A DNA stretch of 55,692 bases from Rubellimicrobium mesophilum DSM 19309 (GTDB taxonomy: Bacteria > Pseudomonadota > Alphaproteobacteria > Rhodobacterales > Rhodobacteraceae), in assembly GCF_000600335.2 (NCBI RefSeq), contig NZ_KK088568.1, positions 1 to 55,692 on the forward strand, written 5' to 3'. The notes beneath the pieces were generated by a model. The model was given only the letters and a program-made list of their open reading frames with translations, did not search any database and was not told the origin of the DNA. The number at the start of each line of letters is the position of its first letter. Positions within the stretch are counted from its first letter, which is position 1. Positions 37,087-46,489 of the stretch are shown piece by piece. The position numbers and the translations under genes are program-made.

Positions 37087-38007
37087 ATGTTCCAGAACCA
37101 TAGGTTCGACGCCCGCTTCGCCATGCCCGCCAAGACGCGGGAGATCCACAACCACCACATGGACTCGACCCGCTGGAACGACTTCCGGTTCCGCGACGGC
37201 GACATCGTCATCGCCACCTGGGCCAAGTCCGGCACGACCTGGACGCAGCAGATCGTGTCCCAGCTCATCTTCGACGGCGCCGAGGGGGTGAACGTCCCGG
37301 CCCTCTCCCCCTGGGTGGACATGCGGATCGTGCCGCAGGAGGCCATCGACGCGCTGGAGGAGCAGGCGCACCGCCGCTTCCTCAAGACGCACCTGCCGGT
37401 GGATGCCCTCGTGGTCTCGCCCAAGGCCAAGTACCTCTACGTCGCGCGCGACGGGCGCGACGCCGCCTGGAGCGCCTACAACCACTTCGCGAAGGCCAAG
37501 GACGACCTCTACGATGCCTTCAACCTGACGCCCGGCCTCGTGGGCCCCACGATCTACCGCCCCACCGGGACGGCGCACGACTACTACCGGGAGTGGTTCG
37601 AGGGCGATGGCGCGCCGCTCTGGTCGTTCTGGGAGAACATCCGCACCTGGTGGCAGATCCGGCACCTCCCGAACGTCAGGCTCGTCCACTTCAACGAGCT
37701 GAAGCGCGACCTCGCGGGCAGCATCCGGGGCATCGCCGACTTCCTCGAGATCGAGGTGGACGAGGCGAGCTTCCCGACCATCCTCCATCACTGCTCCTTC
37801 GACTACATGAAGGCCCATGCCGAACTGTCCGCCCCCCTCGGCGGCGCGCCGTGGGAGGGCGGGGCCTCGACCTTCATCAACAAGGGGACGAACGGCCGCT
37901 GGCAGGGCGTCTTGAGCGAGGCCGAGGTCGCCGAGTACGAGGCCCGGGCCGTTGCCGAGCTCGGCTACCACTGCGCCCACTGGCTCGCGACAGGCGAGGC
38001 GCTCTGA
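37087..38007 (+). CDS. Sulfotransferase, cytosolic (SULT1-like) type
   Basis: A 306-residue PAPS-dependent sulfotransferase resembling animal cytosolic SULTs. The 5'-phosphosulfate loop is ATWAKSGTTWTQQIVSQ, the catalytic His is in FLKTHLPVD (near residue 102), the 3'-phosphate-binding part is YVARDGRDAAWSAYNHF, and the late FINKGTNGRWQGVL replaces RKGXXGDWK. No signal peptide or helix. ATG 37087 follows GGAGAG. Substrate (small alcohol, phenol or amine, or a lipid) cannot be predicted. It is divergent from a LysR gene and part of the block between the J-domain gene and cobS. Confidence 0.88.
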   Translation: MFQNHRFDARFAMPAKTREIHNHHMDSTRWNDFRFRDGDIVIATWAKSGTTWTQQIVSQLIFDGAEGVNVPALSPWVDMRIVPQEAIDALEEQAHRRFLKTHLPVDALVVSPKAKYLYVARDGRDAAWSAYNHFAKAKDDLYDAFNLTPGLVGPTIYRPTGTAHDYYREWFEGDGAPLWSFWENIRTWWQIRHLPNVRLVHFNELKRDLAGSIRGIADFLEIEVDEASFPTILHHCSFDYMKAHAELSAPLGGAPWEGGASTFINKGTNGRWQGVLSEAEVAEYEARAVAELGYHCAHWLATGEAL

Positions 38008-38037
38008 CCCGTGCGGAGCGGAGGCCCCGGCCTCCAG

Positions 38038-38055
38038 CCCGGCCTCGCGGCCGGG
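38038..38055 (+). terminator. Hairpin after the sulfotransferase gene
   Basis: CCCGGCC-TCGC-GGCCGGG, a perfect 7-bp stem, 31 bases past the stop and followed by CGCTCCTCG. The rest of the 222-base gap to cobS holds no gene; GAGGAG precedes cobS. Confidence 0.5.
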
Positions 38056-38238
38056 CGCTCCTCGCCGAGAACCTCGGCCGGGGCGCCGGTCCACTGACCG
38101 ACGCCTGCTCCGCCCTCGACCCCCGGACCGTTTTCCGGGCGCGCGTCGCCCCTTGCGGCTGCCGCGGAACCGATCCTAAAAGCCCTGACCCCAAAGGCCC
38201 GCGCGCTACGTCGTCGGGCGACCGAGGAGATGGGAACG

Positions 38239-39213
38239 ATGACCGATCCGCACGCCAGGCCCACCGAGGAGATCTCCGTCCGGGAGGTCTTCGGCTTCGA
38301 CAGCGACATGAAGGTGAAGGCCTTCGCCGACCGGGCCGACCGCGTGCCGGACATCGACTCGACCTACAAGTTCGATCCCGACACGACGCTCGCGATCCTC
38401 GCCGGCTTCGCCTACAACCGCCGCGTGATGATCCAGGGCTACCACGGCACCGGGAAGTCCACCCACATCGAGCAGGTGGCCGCGCGGCTCAACTGGCAGA
38501 TGGTGCGGGTCAACCTCGACAGCCACATCAGCCGGATCGACCTGATCGGCAAGGACGCGATCAAGCTGCGCGACGGCGTGCAGGTGACCGAGTTCCAGGA
38601 GGGCATCCTCCCCTGGGCGCTGCGGAACCCCTGCGCCATCGTCTTCGACGAGTACGACGCGGGTCGCCCGGACGTGATGTTCGTGATCCAGCGCGTGCTC
38701 GAGGCCGACGGCAAGCTGACGCTGATGGACCAGAACGAGATCATCACGCCGCACTCGTCCTTCCGCCTGTTTGCCACGGCGAACACGGTGGGCCTGGGGG
38801 ACACCACCGGCCTCTACCACGGCGTCCAGCAGATCAACCAGGCGCAGATGGACCGCTGGAGCCTCGTCTCCACGCTCAACTACCTGAGCCACGACGCCGA
38901 GGCCGCCATCGTGCTGGCCAAGTGCCCGCACTACAACACCGACAAGGGGCGCCGGACGATCAGCCAGATGGTGACGGTCGCGGACCTGACCCGGACGGCC
39001 TTCATGAACGGCGACCTCTCGACCGTCATGAGCCCCCGCACGGTCATCAACTGGGCTCAGAATGCGGAGATATTCCGCAACGTCGGCTACGCCTTCCGCC
39101 TGACCTTCCTCAACAAGTGCGACGAGCTGGAGCGGCAGACGGTGGCCGAGTTCTACCAGCGCTGCTTCGCCGAGGAGCTGCCGGAGAGCGCGGTCGCCAT
39201 GGCGATGCGGTGA
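38239..39213 (+). CDS. cobS: Aerobic cobaltochelatase subunit CobS
   Basis: A 324-residue AAA+ ATPase subunit of the cobaltochelatase that puts Co2+ into hydrogenobyrinic acid a,c-diamide. Walker A is in [15 protein letters not shown], Walker B in [14 protein letters not shown] and the arginine-finger region near SPRTVINW. The opening [19 protein letters not shown] is typical of CobS. ATG 38239 is preferred over 38230 because AGGAG then has a nine-base spacing. It works with CobT (40960) and CobN, the latter not in the window. The gene after it overlaps by four bases. Confidence 0.96.
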   Translation: MTDPHARPTEEISVREVFGFDSDMKVKAFADRADRVPDIDSTYKFDPDTTLAILAGFAYNRRVMIQGYHGTGKSTHIEQVAARLNWQMVRVNLDSHISRIDLIGKDAIKLRDGVQVTEFQEGILPWALRNPCAIVFDEYDAGRPDVMFVIQRVLEADGKLTLMDQNEIITPHSSFRLFATANTVGLGDTTGLYHGVQQINQAQMDRWSLVSTLNYLSHDAEAAIVLAKCPHYNTDKGRRTISQMVTVADLTRTAFMNGDLSTVMSPRTVINWAQNAEIFRNVGYAFRLTFLNKCDELERQTVAEFYQRCFAEELPESAVAMAMR

Positions 39214-39584
39214 CGCGCCGGGCGCCCCCTCTTCGGGCGCCCCTTGCCGGCCTCCTGGCCGGCGCCCTTCTGGCGGCCTCGGCCTCCGCCGAGATCAACC
39301 CCTACCCGCCCTCCTATTGCGCCGCGCTCTGGGAGGGCTACGCCGACGTGCTGGGTGACCGGGGCGAGCGAGCGCTCGCCGCGCGGTTCCGCGAGGTCTC
39401 GGTCCGGCGGATCGGCGAGGCCGAGACCGACGCCCAGATCGCCGAGAGGCGGCCCTGGATGGTCGACCTGATGAACGCCTACATCTACCATCAGGACGAC
39501 CAGAGCCGCCGGCTCTTCGAGCGGCTCGTGCGTGGCTGCGGCGACCTCGCGGGCGACCTCTCCCTGAACGCGCCTCGGGACTGA
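39210..39584 (+). CDS. Small exported protein of unknown function, linked to cobS
   Basis: A 124-residue protein starting with GTG inside the cobS stop (GTGA overlap). An N-terminal signal peptide ([16 protein letters not shown]^E) indicates periplasmic location. The mature part ([21 protein letters not shown]...[32 protein letters not shown]) is helical, with two cysteines that could form one disulfide. No family was recognised. The tight overlap suggests translation coupled to cobS, but nothing suggests a direct role in cobalamin synthesis. Confidence 0.7.
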   Translation: MTRRAPPLRAPLAGLLAGALLAASASAEINPYPPSYCAALWEGYADVLGDRGERALAARFREVSVRRIGEAETDAQIAERRPWMVDLMNAYIYHQDDQSRRLFERLVRGCGDLAGDLSLNAPRD

Positions 39585-39646
39585 AGGCCCTCGGGGTCAT
39601 GTAATCCCGACTTCCCAAACAGGGTCGCCGGGTCTAGCCTGCGTTC

Positions 39647-39662
39647 ATTGAATCGTTTCAAT
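39647..39662. promoter_or_regulatory. Candidate LacI-family operator upstream of the cupin gene
   Basis: ATTGAATCGTTTCAAT: a 16-base palindrome (ATTGAA-TCGT-TTCAAT) with a central CG, the form typical of LacI-family operators, 25 bases upstream of the cupin start. No LacI gene is in the window. Confidence 0.5.
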
Positions 39663-39687
39663 CCTGTTATTTCGAACGGAGACCCTG

Positions 39688-40080
39688 ATGAACGCGATCG
39701 CCCGCGACCTGTCGGCCGCTGCCAACGTATCCACCGCCATGGCCCGCGACCTGCTGGGCTACGGGACCTTGCGTCCCTCCGCGATCACCTACCACACGAT
39801 CCTGTCGTCGCTCGACGTCACAGCCGGGCTCAGCCTCGCCGACAGCACCTGGGCGGCGGGGACGCAGATCGCGCGCCATGTCCACCGGGACGAGGACGAG
39901 ATCCTGATCGTGCTCTCCGGCGCCGTCGAGGTCCGCATTTGCGGCCGCACGGCCCGTCGCGGCGCGGGCGAGACGATCTTCATCCCCCGTGGCATGGAGC
40001 ACTCGGTCGAGGCCGTCACCGAGGCCCGCCATATCGCCATCCTGACCCGCAAGAGCCTCGAAGGCCCCCGCCGGGTCTGA
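39688..40080 (+). CDS. Cupin domain protein
   Basis: A 130-residue single cupin. Motif 1 is GTQIARHVHRDEDEILIVLSG and motif 2 GETIFIPRGMEHSVEAV, so the metal ligands His, His, Glu and His are all present. It follows a palindromic operator-like site (39647-39662) and an AACGGAGACC ribosome region. Single-cupin proteins include isomerases, dioxygenases and sugar-binding regulators; no specific role is supported. It stands with the convergent flavin reductase in the region between cobS and cobT. Confidence 0.8.
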   Translation: MNAIARDLSAAANVSTAMARDLLGYGTLRPSAITYHTILSSLDVTAGLSLADSTWAAGTQIARHVHRDEDEILIVLSGAVEVRICGRTARRGAGETIFIPRGMEHSVEAVTEARHIAILTRKSLEGPRRV

Positions 40081-40094
40081 GCGGGCACGAGAAA

Positions 40095-40121
40095 AAGGGC
40101 AGACCCGGCGGGCCTGCCCTT
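40095..40121. terminator. Bidirectional intrinsic terminator
   Basis: AAGGGCAG (40095-40102) and CTGCCCTT (40114-40121) form a perfect stem around ACCCGGCGGGC, which adds further pairing. T-rich ends lie on both sides (TTCTGG on plus, TTTTTC on minus), so it ends both the cupin gene and the convergent flavin reductase. Confidence 0.8.
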
Positions 40122-40146
40122 CTGGTCGTCCGAAATCGCAGAGGGC

Positions 40147-40755
40147 TCAGGCGGCCCTGCGCTCTTCCTCCCGACGGGCCTCCTTGAGGACGCGGGCGTA
40201 CCAGGACACCTGGTCGGCCATGTCCTTGAGCGAGCCGCCCAGGACGCCGTCCAGCGCCTCCATGGGCTCGGGGTTCGGGTTGTAGGCGCTGACGCGGTAG
40301 AAGTCCGAGCCTCCGATATGGACGCCAGCGCGCACCGGGACCATCTGCAGCTCGATCGCGATCAGGCGAAGCTGCTCCGCCGCGCGGGCGCCCCCCACGG
40401 AACCGTAGGCTACGAGGCCCATGGGCTTCTTGCCCCAGTCCACATAGGCCTGATCGAGCGCGTTCTTCAGCGCACCGGTGATCGAGCGGTTGTATTCAGC
40501 CACGAGGAAGACGTAGCCGTCGAAGCTCGCCACCTTCTCCTGCCAGCGGACGGCGTTCGGGTCCTGCGAGGGCACGTAGGCGTTCGAGGCGACCTCGTTG
40601 AAGAACGGCAGGTCGAAGTCGCGCAGGTCGACGAGCTCGACCTCGATGTCGTCGCGCTCCTGGAGCTTCCTGAGCGCCCATTGCGCAGGCTTGTCGGCCC
40701 AGCGCGCGTCGCGGGTCGAGCTGATGATGAGGGCGATCTTCGGTTTCTGGGCCAT
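40147..40755 (-). CDS. NADPH-dependent FMN reductase family protein
   Basis: A 202-residue flavodoxin-like reductase. IALIISSTRDARWADKPAQW is the FMN phosphate loop region, YVFLVAEYNRSITGALKNALDQAY the characteristic second flavin-binding segment, and VAYGSVGGARAAEQLRLIAIELQMVPV the third. Such proteins reduce FMN, quinones, chromate or azo dyes. It is divergent from cobT. A cobII-to-cobI corrinoid reductase role is imaginable given the context, but related proteins are widespread and nothing in the sequence shows it. Confidence 0.85.
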   Translation of the reverse strand: MAQKPKIALIISSTRDARWADKPAQWALRKLQERDDIEVELVDLRDFDLPFFNEVASNAYVPSQDPNAVRWQEKVASFDGYVFLVAEYNRSITGALKNALDQAYVDWGKKPMGLVAYGSVGGARAAEQLRLIAIELQMVPVRAGVHIGGSDFYRVSAYNPNPEPMEALDGVLGGSLKDMADQVSWYARVLKEARREEERRAA

Positions 40756-40959
40756 GTCGGGGACTCGCGGATTAGGGTTTCGGTGGTCGAACGCGAAATT
40801 GGGGTGCGCGGTTGCAGATCACAAGGCAAGGATCGGCGCGTTGGCGCACACTCGCTGCGCAGGCGTGATGGCTCGTGAGGTCGCAAGGCCCGATGCAACA
40901 TCCAAACAGCCTCTGGCGCCGCCCTTGCCGGCACCCCTTGCCGGTGCTTTATCACCCTC

Positions 40960-42825
40960 ATGTCCAAGCCGTCCGACAACCCCGCCGATCCCTTCAAGAA
41001 GGCTCTGGCCGAGGCCACCAAGGTCATGGCCGACGACCCGGACCTGACAGTCAGCTACACCGTCGACCCGCCGGGCCTGACGGCCGACACGCTGCGCCTG
41101 CCCCAGGTCTCGCGGCGGCTCACCAAGGACGAGGTCCTCCTGGCGCGGGGCACCGCCGACAGCCTCGCGCTCCGTCGGCGCCACCACGACCCCGCCGTGG
41201 CCGACCGCTACCGGCCGCAGGGGCAGATGGCGCGCGACCTCATGGAGGCCATGGAAACGGCGCGGGTCGAGGCCGTGGGCGCGGAGCACATGCCGGGCAC
41301 CGCCGGCAACATCGACGCCCGCATCGCGTCGGAGGCCAAGCGCAAGGGCTACGACCAGATCCGACAGCCGCAGGATGCCCCGCTCGCCATCGCGGCGGGC
41401 TACCTGATCCGTCACCTCGCCACCGGCCGCCCGCTTCCTCCCGGCGCCTCCAACGTCATGGAGCTCTGGCGCGGCTTCATCGAGGACATGGCCGGGGAGC
41501 GTCTCAACGACATCCCCGACCTCCTGTCGGACCAGCGCGCCTTCGCGCGGTTCAGCCGCGACGTGATCCGCGACCTGGGCTACGGCGACCAGCTCGGCGA
41601 CGACCCCGACGAGATGGAGGACGAGTCCGAGGACGATGCCCAGTCCGAGGAGGACGAGCAGGAGGACGCGGGCGGCGAGCAGGAGAGCGAATCCGAGGAG
41701 GCCGACGCCTCGCCCGAGCGCTCCCAGGACGAGGAGCAGGACGCCTCGCAGGCGCAAGTCTCCATGGAGGCCGAGGCCGACGCCGAGGAGATGGAGGCCG
41801 AGGAGCTGCCCGAGGGCGAGGCCCCGCACGAGCCCCCGCCGCCCGCCCCGCATTCGGAGGCGGACCCCGCCTACAAGGTCTTCACCACCCAGTTCGACGA
41901 GATCATCGGCGCCGAGGACCTGGCCGAGCCCGCCGAGCTCGACCGCCTTCGCGCCTATCTCGACCAGCAGCTCGAGCCGCTGAAGGGGGCCGTGTCGCGC
42001 CTCGCCAACAAGCTCCAGCGCCGCCTTCAGGCGCAGCAGAGCCGGAGCTGGGAGTTCGACCGCGAAGAGGGCATCCTCGACGCGGGCCGTCTCGCCCGCG
42101 TGGTGGCGAACCCGACGACGCCGCTGTCGTTCAAGGTCGAGAAGGACACCGAGTTCCGCGACACGGTGGTGACGCTCCTCCTCGACAACTCCGGCTCCAT
42201 GCGCGGCCGCCCGATCTCCATCGCCGCGATCTGCGCCGACGTGCTCGCGCGGACGCTGGAGCGTTGCCAAGTCAAGGTCGAGATCCTGGGCTTCACCACC
42301 CGCGCCTGGAAGGGCGGGCAGAGCCGCGAGAAGTGGCTGGCCGAGGGCCGCCCCGCGATGCCCGGCCGCCTTAATGACCTCCGCCACATCGTCTACAAGT
42401 CCGCCGACGCCCCATGGCGGCGCGTCCGGCCGAACCTCGGCCTGATGATGAAGGAAGGGCTCCTCAAGGAGAACATCGACGGCGAGGCGCTGGAATGGGC
42501 GCATCGGCGGATGGTGGGCCGCCCGGAGGTCCGCAAGATCCTCATGGTGATCTCCGACGGCGCGCCGGTGGACGACTCCACGCTCTCGGTGAACCCCGCG
42601 AACACGCTGGAGAAGCATCTGCGGGACGTCATCGCCATGGTCGAGCGTCGCAAGGCCGTGGAGCTCATCGCCATCGGCATCGGCCATGACGTGACGCGCT
42701 ACTACCAGCGCGCCGTGACCATCACCGACGTGGAGCAACTCGCCGGCGCCATCACCGAGCAGCTCGCGTCGCTGTTCGAGGCCGACCCCCGGAAGCGCGC
42801 GCGGATCGAGCGGAGGCGAGCCTGA
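40960..42825 (+). CDS. cobT: Aerobic cobaltochelatase subunit CobT
   Basis: A 621-residue CobT. The N-terminal domain is helical (residues 1-205), then a strongly acidic Glu/Asp/Ser-rich linker of about 90 residues (210-300), then the VWA domain with the MIDAS motif in [10 protein letters not shown] and a later SDGAPVDD. It forms the two-tier ring complex with CobS. ATG 40960 has no clear Shine-Dalgarno in the 20 bases upstream; two mutually exclusive small hairpins (CCGGC/GCCGG 40928-40944 and GCACC/GGTGC 40931-40947) lie just before it. Its stop overlaps the next start by one base (TGATG). Confidence 0.95.
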   Translation: MSKPSDNPADPFKKALAEATKVMADDPDLTVSYTVDPPGLTADTLRLPQVSRRLTKDEVLLARGTADSLALRRRHHDPAVADRYRPQGQMARDLMEAMETARVEAVGAEHMPGTAGNIDARIASEAKRKGYDQIRQPQDAPLAIAAGYLIRHLATGRPLPPGASNVMELWRGFIEDMAGERLNDIPDLLSDQRAFARFSRDVIRDLGYGDQLGDDPDEMEDESEDDAQSEEDEQEDAGGEQESESEEADASPERSQDEEQDASQAQVSMEAEADAEEMEAEELPEGEAPHEPPPPAPHSEADPAYKVFTTQFDEIIGAEDLAEPAELDRLRAYLDQQLEPLKGAVSRLANKLQRRLQAQQSRSWEFDREEGILDAGRLARVVANPTTPLSFKVEKDTEFRDTVVTLLLDNSGSMRGRPISIAAICADVLARTLERCQVKVEILGFTTRAWKGGQSREKWLAEGRPAMPGRLNDLRHIVYKSADAPWRRVRPNLGLMMKEGLLKENIDGEALEWAHRRMVGRPEVRKILMVISDGAPVDDSTLSVNPANTLEKHLRDVIAMVERRKAVELIAIGIGHDVTRYYQRAVTITDVEQLAGAITEQLASLFEADPRKRARIERRRA

Positions 42826-44620
42826 TGTTCCAACGCTTCGACGTGACGGCGGACCCCTCCGCCGGCCCGCGCGGCTGGCCGCGCTGCGTGAGCTGATGGC
42901 GTCCGAGGGGATCGACGCCGTGATCGTCCCGCGCTCGGACCGCTTCCAGGGTGAATACGTCGCGCCCTGCGACGAGCGTCTCGCCTGGCTCACCGGCTTC
43001 ACCGGCTCGGCGGGCTTCTGCGCCGTGACGCGCGAGGAGGCGGGAGTCTTCGTGGACGGGCGCTACCGCGTCCAGGTCCGGGCCCAGGTCGCCCCGGTCT
43101 TCACCCCCGTGAACTGGCCCGAGACCAAGCTCGCCGAATGGCTTCTCGACCGGCTCGCCTCCGGGCAGCGCGTGGGCTTCGACCCCTGGCTGCACTCGGT
43201 CGAGGAGGTCGAGAAGCTCCGTGATCGGCTCGCGCCCAAGGGCATCGGCCTCGTCCCCATCGACAACCCCATCGACCGCCTCTGGACCGACCGTCCCGCG
43301 CCGCCCGATGCGCCCTTCGCTGCCTTCCCCGAGGAGATCGCGGGCGAGAGCCATGCGTCCAAGCGCGCCCGGATCGCGGCCCAGCTCCGCGAGGCCGGCG
43401 AGCGGGCCGTGGTCCTGACGCTTCCCGATTCCATCGCCTGGCTCCTCAACATCCGGGGCGGCGACGTGGCCTACAACCCGGTGCCCCACGCCTATGCGGT
43501 GCTCCATGAGGACGGCCGCTGCGACCTCTACTGCCAGCCCGGCAAGGCGGACGGCATCCTCGGCCACCTGGGCGAGGAGGTCCGCGTCCACCCCGAGGAC
43601 GTCTTCGTCCCCGGCCTCGACTTCCTGCCCTCGCCCACTCGGCTTGACCCGAAGAGCTGCCCGGAAGCGATTTTCCAGTTCCTGACCGCCCGCGGCATCA
43701 CCGTCACGCGCGGGCCCGACCCCTGCCTCCTGCCCAAGGCCCGCAAGACGCCTGCCGAGATCGCCGCCACGACCGAGGCGCACCTTCGCGACGGCGCCGC
43801 GATGGTCAACTTCCTGACCTGGCTCGACCGCGAGGCGCCCAAGGGCGGCCAGACGGAGATCGACGTGGTGCGCGGCCTCGAAGGGTTCCGCCGCGCCACC
43901 AACGCCCTCCTCGACCTCAGCTTCGACACGATCTGCGGCGCGGGCGCGCACGGTGCCATCGTCCATTACCGCGTGACCGAGACCACCAACGCGCCGGTGA
44001 GGCCCGGGGAGCTCCTCCTCGTCGACTCCGGCGGCCAGTATCTCGACGGCACCACCGACATCACCCGCACCGTCGCCGTGGGTGAGGTGCCCGAGGGCGC
44101 GGCCGAAGCCTACACCCGCGTTCTCCAAGGGCTCATCGCCATCAGCCGGGCGCGCTTCCCGAGGGGCGTCGCCGGCCAGCACCTCGACGCCCTCGCGCGC
44201 TACCTCTGGCTCGCCGGGCAGGACTACGACCACGGCACCGGCCATGGCGTCGGCGTCTACCTGAGCGTCCACGAAGGGCCGCAGCGTCTCTCGCGCCTCT
44301 CGGACGTGCCGCTCGAACCCGGGATGATCCTGTCCAACGAGCCCGGCTACTACCGCGAGGGCGCCTTCGGCATCCGGATCGAGAACCTCATCCTTGTGGA
44401 GGAGGCCTCGCCGGTTCCGGGAGGGGACGAGCGTCCGATGCTGACCTTCCGGACCCTGACCTGGGTCCCGTTCGACCGCCGGCTGCTCGTCCGGGACATG
44501 CTGTCCGAGGCCGAGCGGACTTGGGCCGACGGCTATCACGCGGCCGTGCTGGCCAGGATCGGCCCTCGGGTCGAAGGCGAGGCGCTGGCCTGGCTGAAGG
44601 CGGCCTGCGCGCCGCTCTGA
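42825..44620 (+). CDS. Xaa-Pro aminopeptidase (M24B), frameshifted near the N-terminus
   Basis: Cytoplasmic aminopeptidase P-like enzyme of about 598 residues that removes N-terminal residues before proline. The start ATG 42825 overlaps the cobT stop and reads [15 protein letters not shown], after which frame is lost at GCCCGCGC (42866-42873); one missing G restores ARLAALRELMASEGIDAVIVPRSD. Metal ligands are all seen: two Asp in LVDSGGQYLDGTTDITRTVAVG, His in HGTGHGVGVYLS, Glu in SNEPGYYREG and Glu in GIRIENLIL. Start choice is based on coupling to cobT and on length. Likely intact apart from the sequence error. Confidence 0.9.
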
Positions 44621-44763
44621 CGGTGGACGGGAGAGGTCCATGTCGTTCGTCCTCCGACGACGTTCGGACCTGCGGAGCCATGACGTGTGAGGGAGCCCCC
44701 TCAGCACGCCCGTCGGCTACGGAAAGCCTGGGCATCGGCCGGTCCGTCCACGGACGGCGTCCC

Positions 44764-46437
44764 CTAGGCCGCGTCGGCGCCTTCGAGCAGCACCCGCGCC
44801 GCCCCCCGTGCCGCCTCCGTCACGGTCTCCCCCGCAAGCATCCGCGCGATCTCGTCCACGCGGTCCTGCGGGCCGAGCGGGACCACCCGCGAGGTCGTCA
44901 TGCCGTCCGCGACCCGCTTCTCCACCCGCCAGTGATGCGCCCCCAGGGCCGCCACCTGAGGCGAGTGCGTGACGACCAGCACCTGTCCTTCGCGCGCGAG
45001 GTCCGCGAGCCTCCGCCCCACGGCCGCCGCCGTCGCCCCGCCCACGCCCCGGTCGATCTCGTCGAAGATCAGCGTCTTCGCGTCGCCCTCGCGCATCAGG
45101 CAGACCTTGAGCGCGAGCAGGAACCGTGACAGCTCCCCGCCCGAGGCGATGCGATCGAGCGGCCCCGGCGGGGCTCCCGGATTGGTCGCCGCCACGAAGC
45201 GCACGTCGTCCTGCCCCTCCGGCCCGGGCTCGGCCGGCGTGACCTCCACTGAGAACCTCGCCCGCTCCATCTTCAAGGGTGGCAACTCCTGCGCCATGGC
45301 CTGCGCCAGCCGCTCGGCCGCGGCACGGCGGAACCCTGACAGCTCCTCGGCCGCCGCGTGATAGCCCGCGTCCGCCGCCTTGACCGCCGCCTGAAGCCGC
45401 CCCTGGTCCGCCTCCGACGCGTCCAGCGCCGCGAGCCGCCCCTCCATGCTCTCAGCCAGCGCCGGCAGGTCGTCCGGCATCACGCCGTGCTTCCTCGCCA
45501 GCGCGCGGATCGCGAAGAGCCGCTCCTCGGTTTCCTCCAGCGCGCGGGGGTCGAAGGTCAGCACATCGAGGAAGTCGCGCACGCCCCCCTCGGCCTCGCC
45601 CAGAGCCTCCTGCGCCCGCTCCAAGGCCGCCAGCGGCTCGTCGAGCCGCCCTTCCGCCTGGTCCGAGGCCTGGTCGAGCCGCCGCATCGACTCGGAGATC
45701 AGCCCCTCGGCCCCCTGCGACGAGATCGCGTTCAGCGCCTTGGCAATCCCCTCGCGGATGCGCTCCCCCGCCTGCATGAGCCTGCGCGAGCTGTCGAGCG
45801 AGGCCTCCTCCCCCGGCTGGGGATCGAGCTTCCGCATCTCCTCCACGGCGTGCCGCAGGAAGTCCTCCTCGGCCTTGAGCTTCTCCCGCCGGGCGTCCGC
45901 CTCGGCCAGCGCCCGCCGCGCCTCGCGCCGCCCCGTCCAGGCCTCGCGCGCCCGCGCGACCAGCGGCTCGGCCCCCGCGAAGTCATCCAGCAACTGCCGG
46001 TGCACGCGCGGGTTCAGGAGGCCCTTGTCGTCCTGCTGCCCGTGCAGCTCCACCAGCGTGTCCGAGAGGAGCCGCAGCGTCTCCCCCGAGGCCCGCCGGT
46101 CGTTGATCCAGGCCGTCTTGCGCCCGTCGGTGTAGTTCACCCGCCGCAGGATCAGCTCGCCCGGATCGTCCTCGTTGGCCTCGATCCCGGCCTCCTGCAG
46201 CACCGCATGGGCCGGGTGGCCGGGCGGCAGGTCGAAGACCGCCGTGACCTCGCCCCGCTCGGCGCCCGTGCGGACGAGCTCCGCTCGCCCCCGCCAGCCC
46301 AGGACGAAGCCGAGCGCGTCCAAAAGGATCGACTTCCCCGCCCCCGTCTCCCCCGTGAGCACGTTGAGCCCGGGGCGGAAGCCGAGGTCGAGCCGCTCGA
46401 TGATGAGCATGTCGCGTATCTCGAGCCCGCGCAGCAT
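44764..46437 (-). CDS. recN: DNA repair protein RecN
   Basis: A 557-residue SMC-like ATPase for double-strand-break repair. Walker A is LTGETGAGKSILLDALGF, the signature region lies in RIASGGELSRFLLALK, and Walker B is TLIFDEIDRGVGG; the middle is coiled coil (residues 160-370). In alphaproteobacteria recN usually follows bamD on the same strand downstream of lpxC and ftsZ; here strand and order are kept, but 6.9 kb of catabolic genes separate it from bamD. No LexA box could be assigned upstream. Confidence 0.96.
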   Translation of the reverse strand: MLRGLEIRDMLIIERLDLGFRPGLNVLTGETGAGKSILLDALGFVLGWRGRAELVRTGAERGEVTAVFDLPPGHPAHAVLQEAGIEANEDDPGELILRRVNYTDGRKTAWINDRRASGETLRLLSDTLVELHGQQDDKGLLNPRVHRQLLDDFAGAEPLVARAREAWTGRREARRALAEADARREKLKAEEDFLRHAVEEMRKLDPQPGEEASLDSSRRLMQAGERIREGIAKALNAISSQGAEGLISESMRRLDQASDQAEGRLDEPLAALERAQEALGEAEGGVRDFLDVLTFDPRALEETEERLFAIRALARKHGVMPDDLPALAESMEGRLAALDASEADQGRLQAAVKAADAGYHAAAEELSGFRRAAAERLAQAMAQELPPLKMERARFSVEVTPAEPGPEGQDDVRFVAATNPGAPPGPLDRIASGGELSRFLLALKVCLMREGDAKTLIFDEIDRGVGGATAAAVGRRLADLAREGQVLVVTHSPQVAALGAHHWRVEKRVADGMTTSRVVPLGPQDRVDEIARMLAGETVTEAARGAARVLLEGADAA

Positions 46438-46489
46438 CCCTCGCCCTCTTCTCGCTGAACTCAGGATGTGGCGGCGGAGCGGGAGGGGG

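Noticed and set aside
40756..40959. Cobalamin riboswitch upstream of cobT
   Set aside because: No B12-box-like conserved segment was found in the 204 bases upstream of cobT, nor upstream of cobS.
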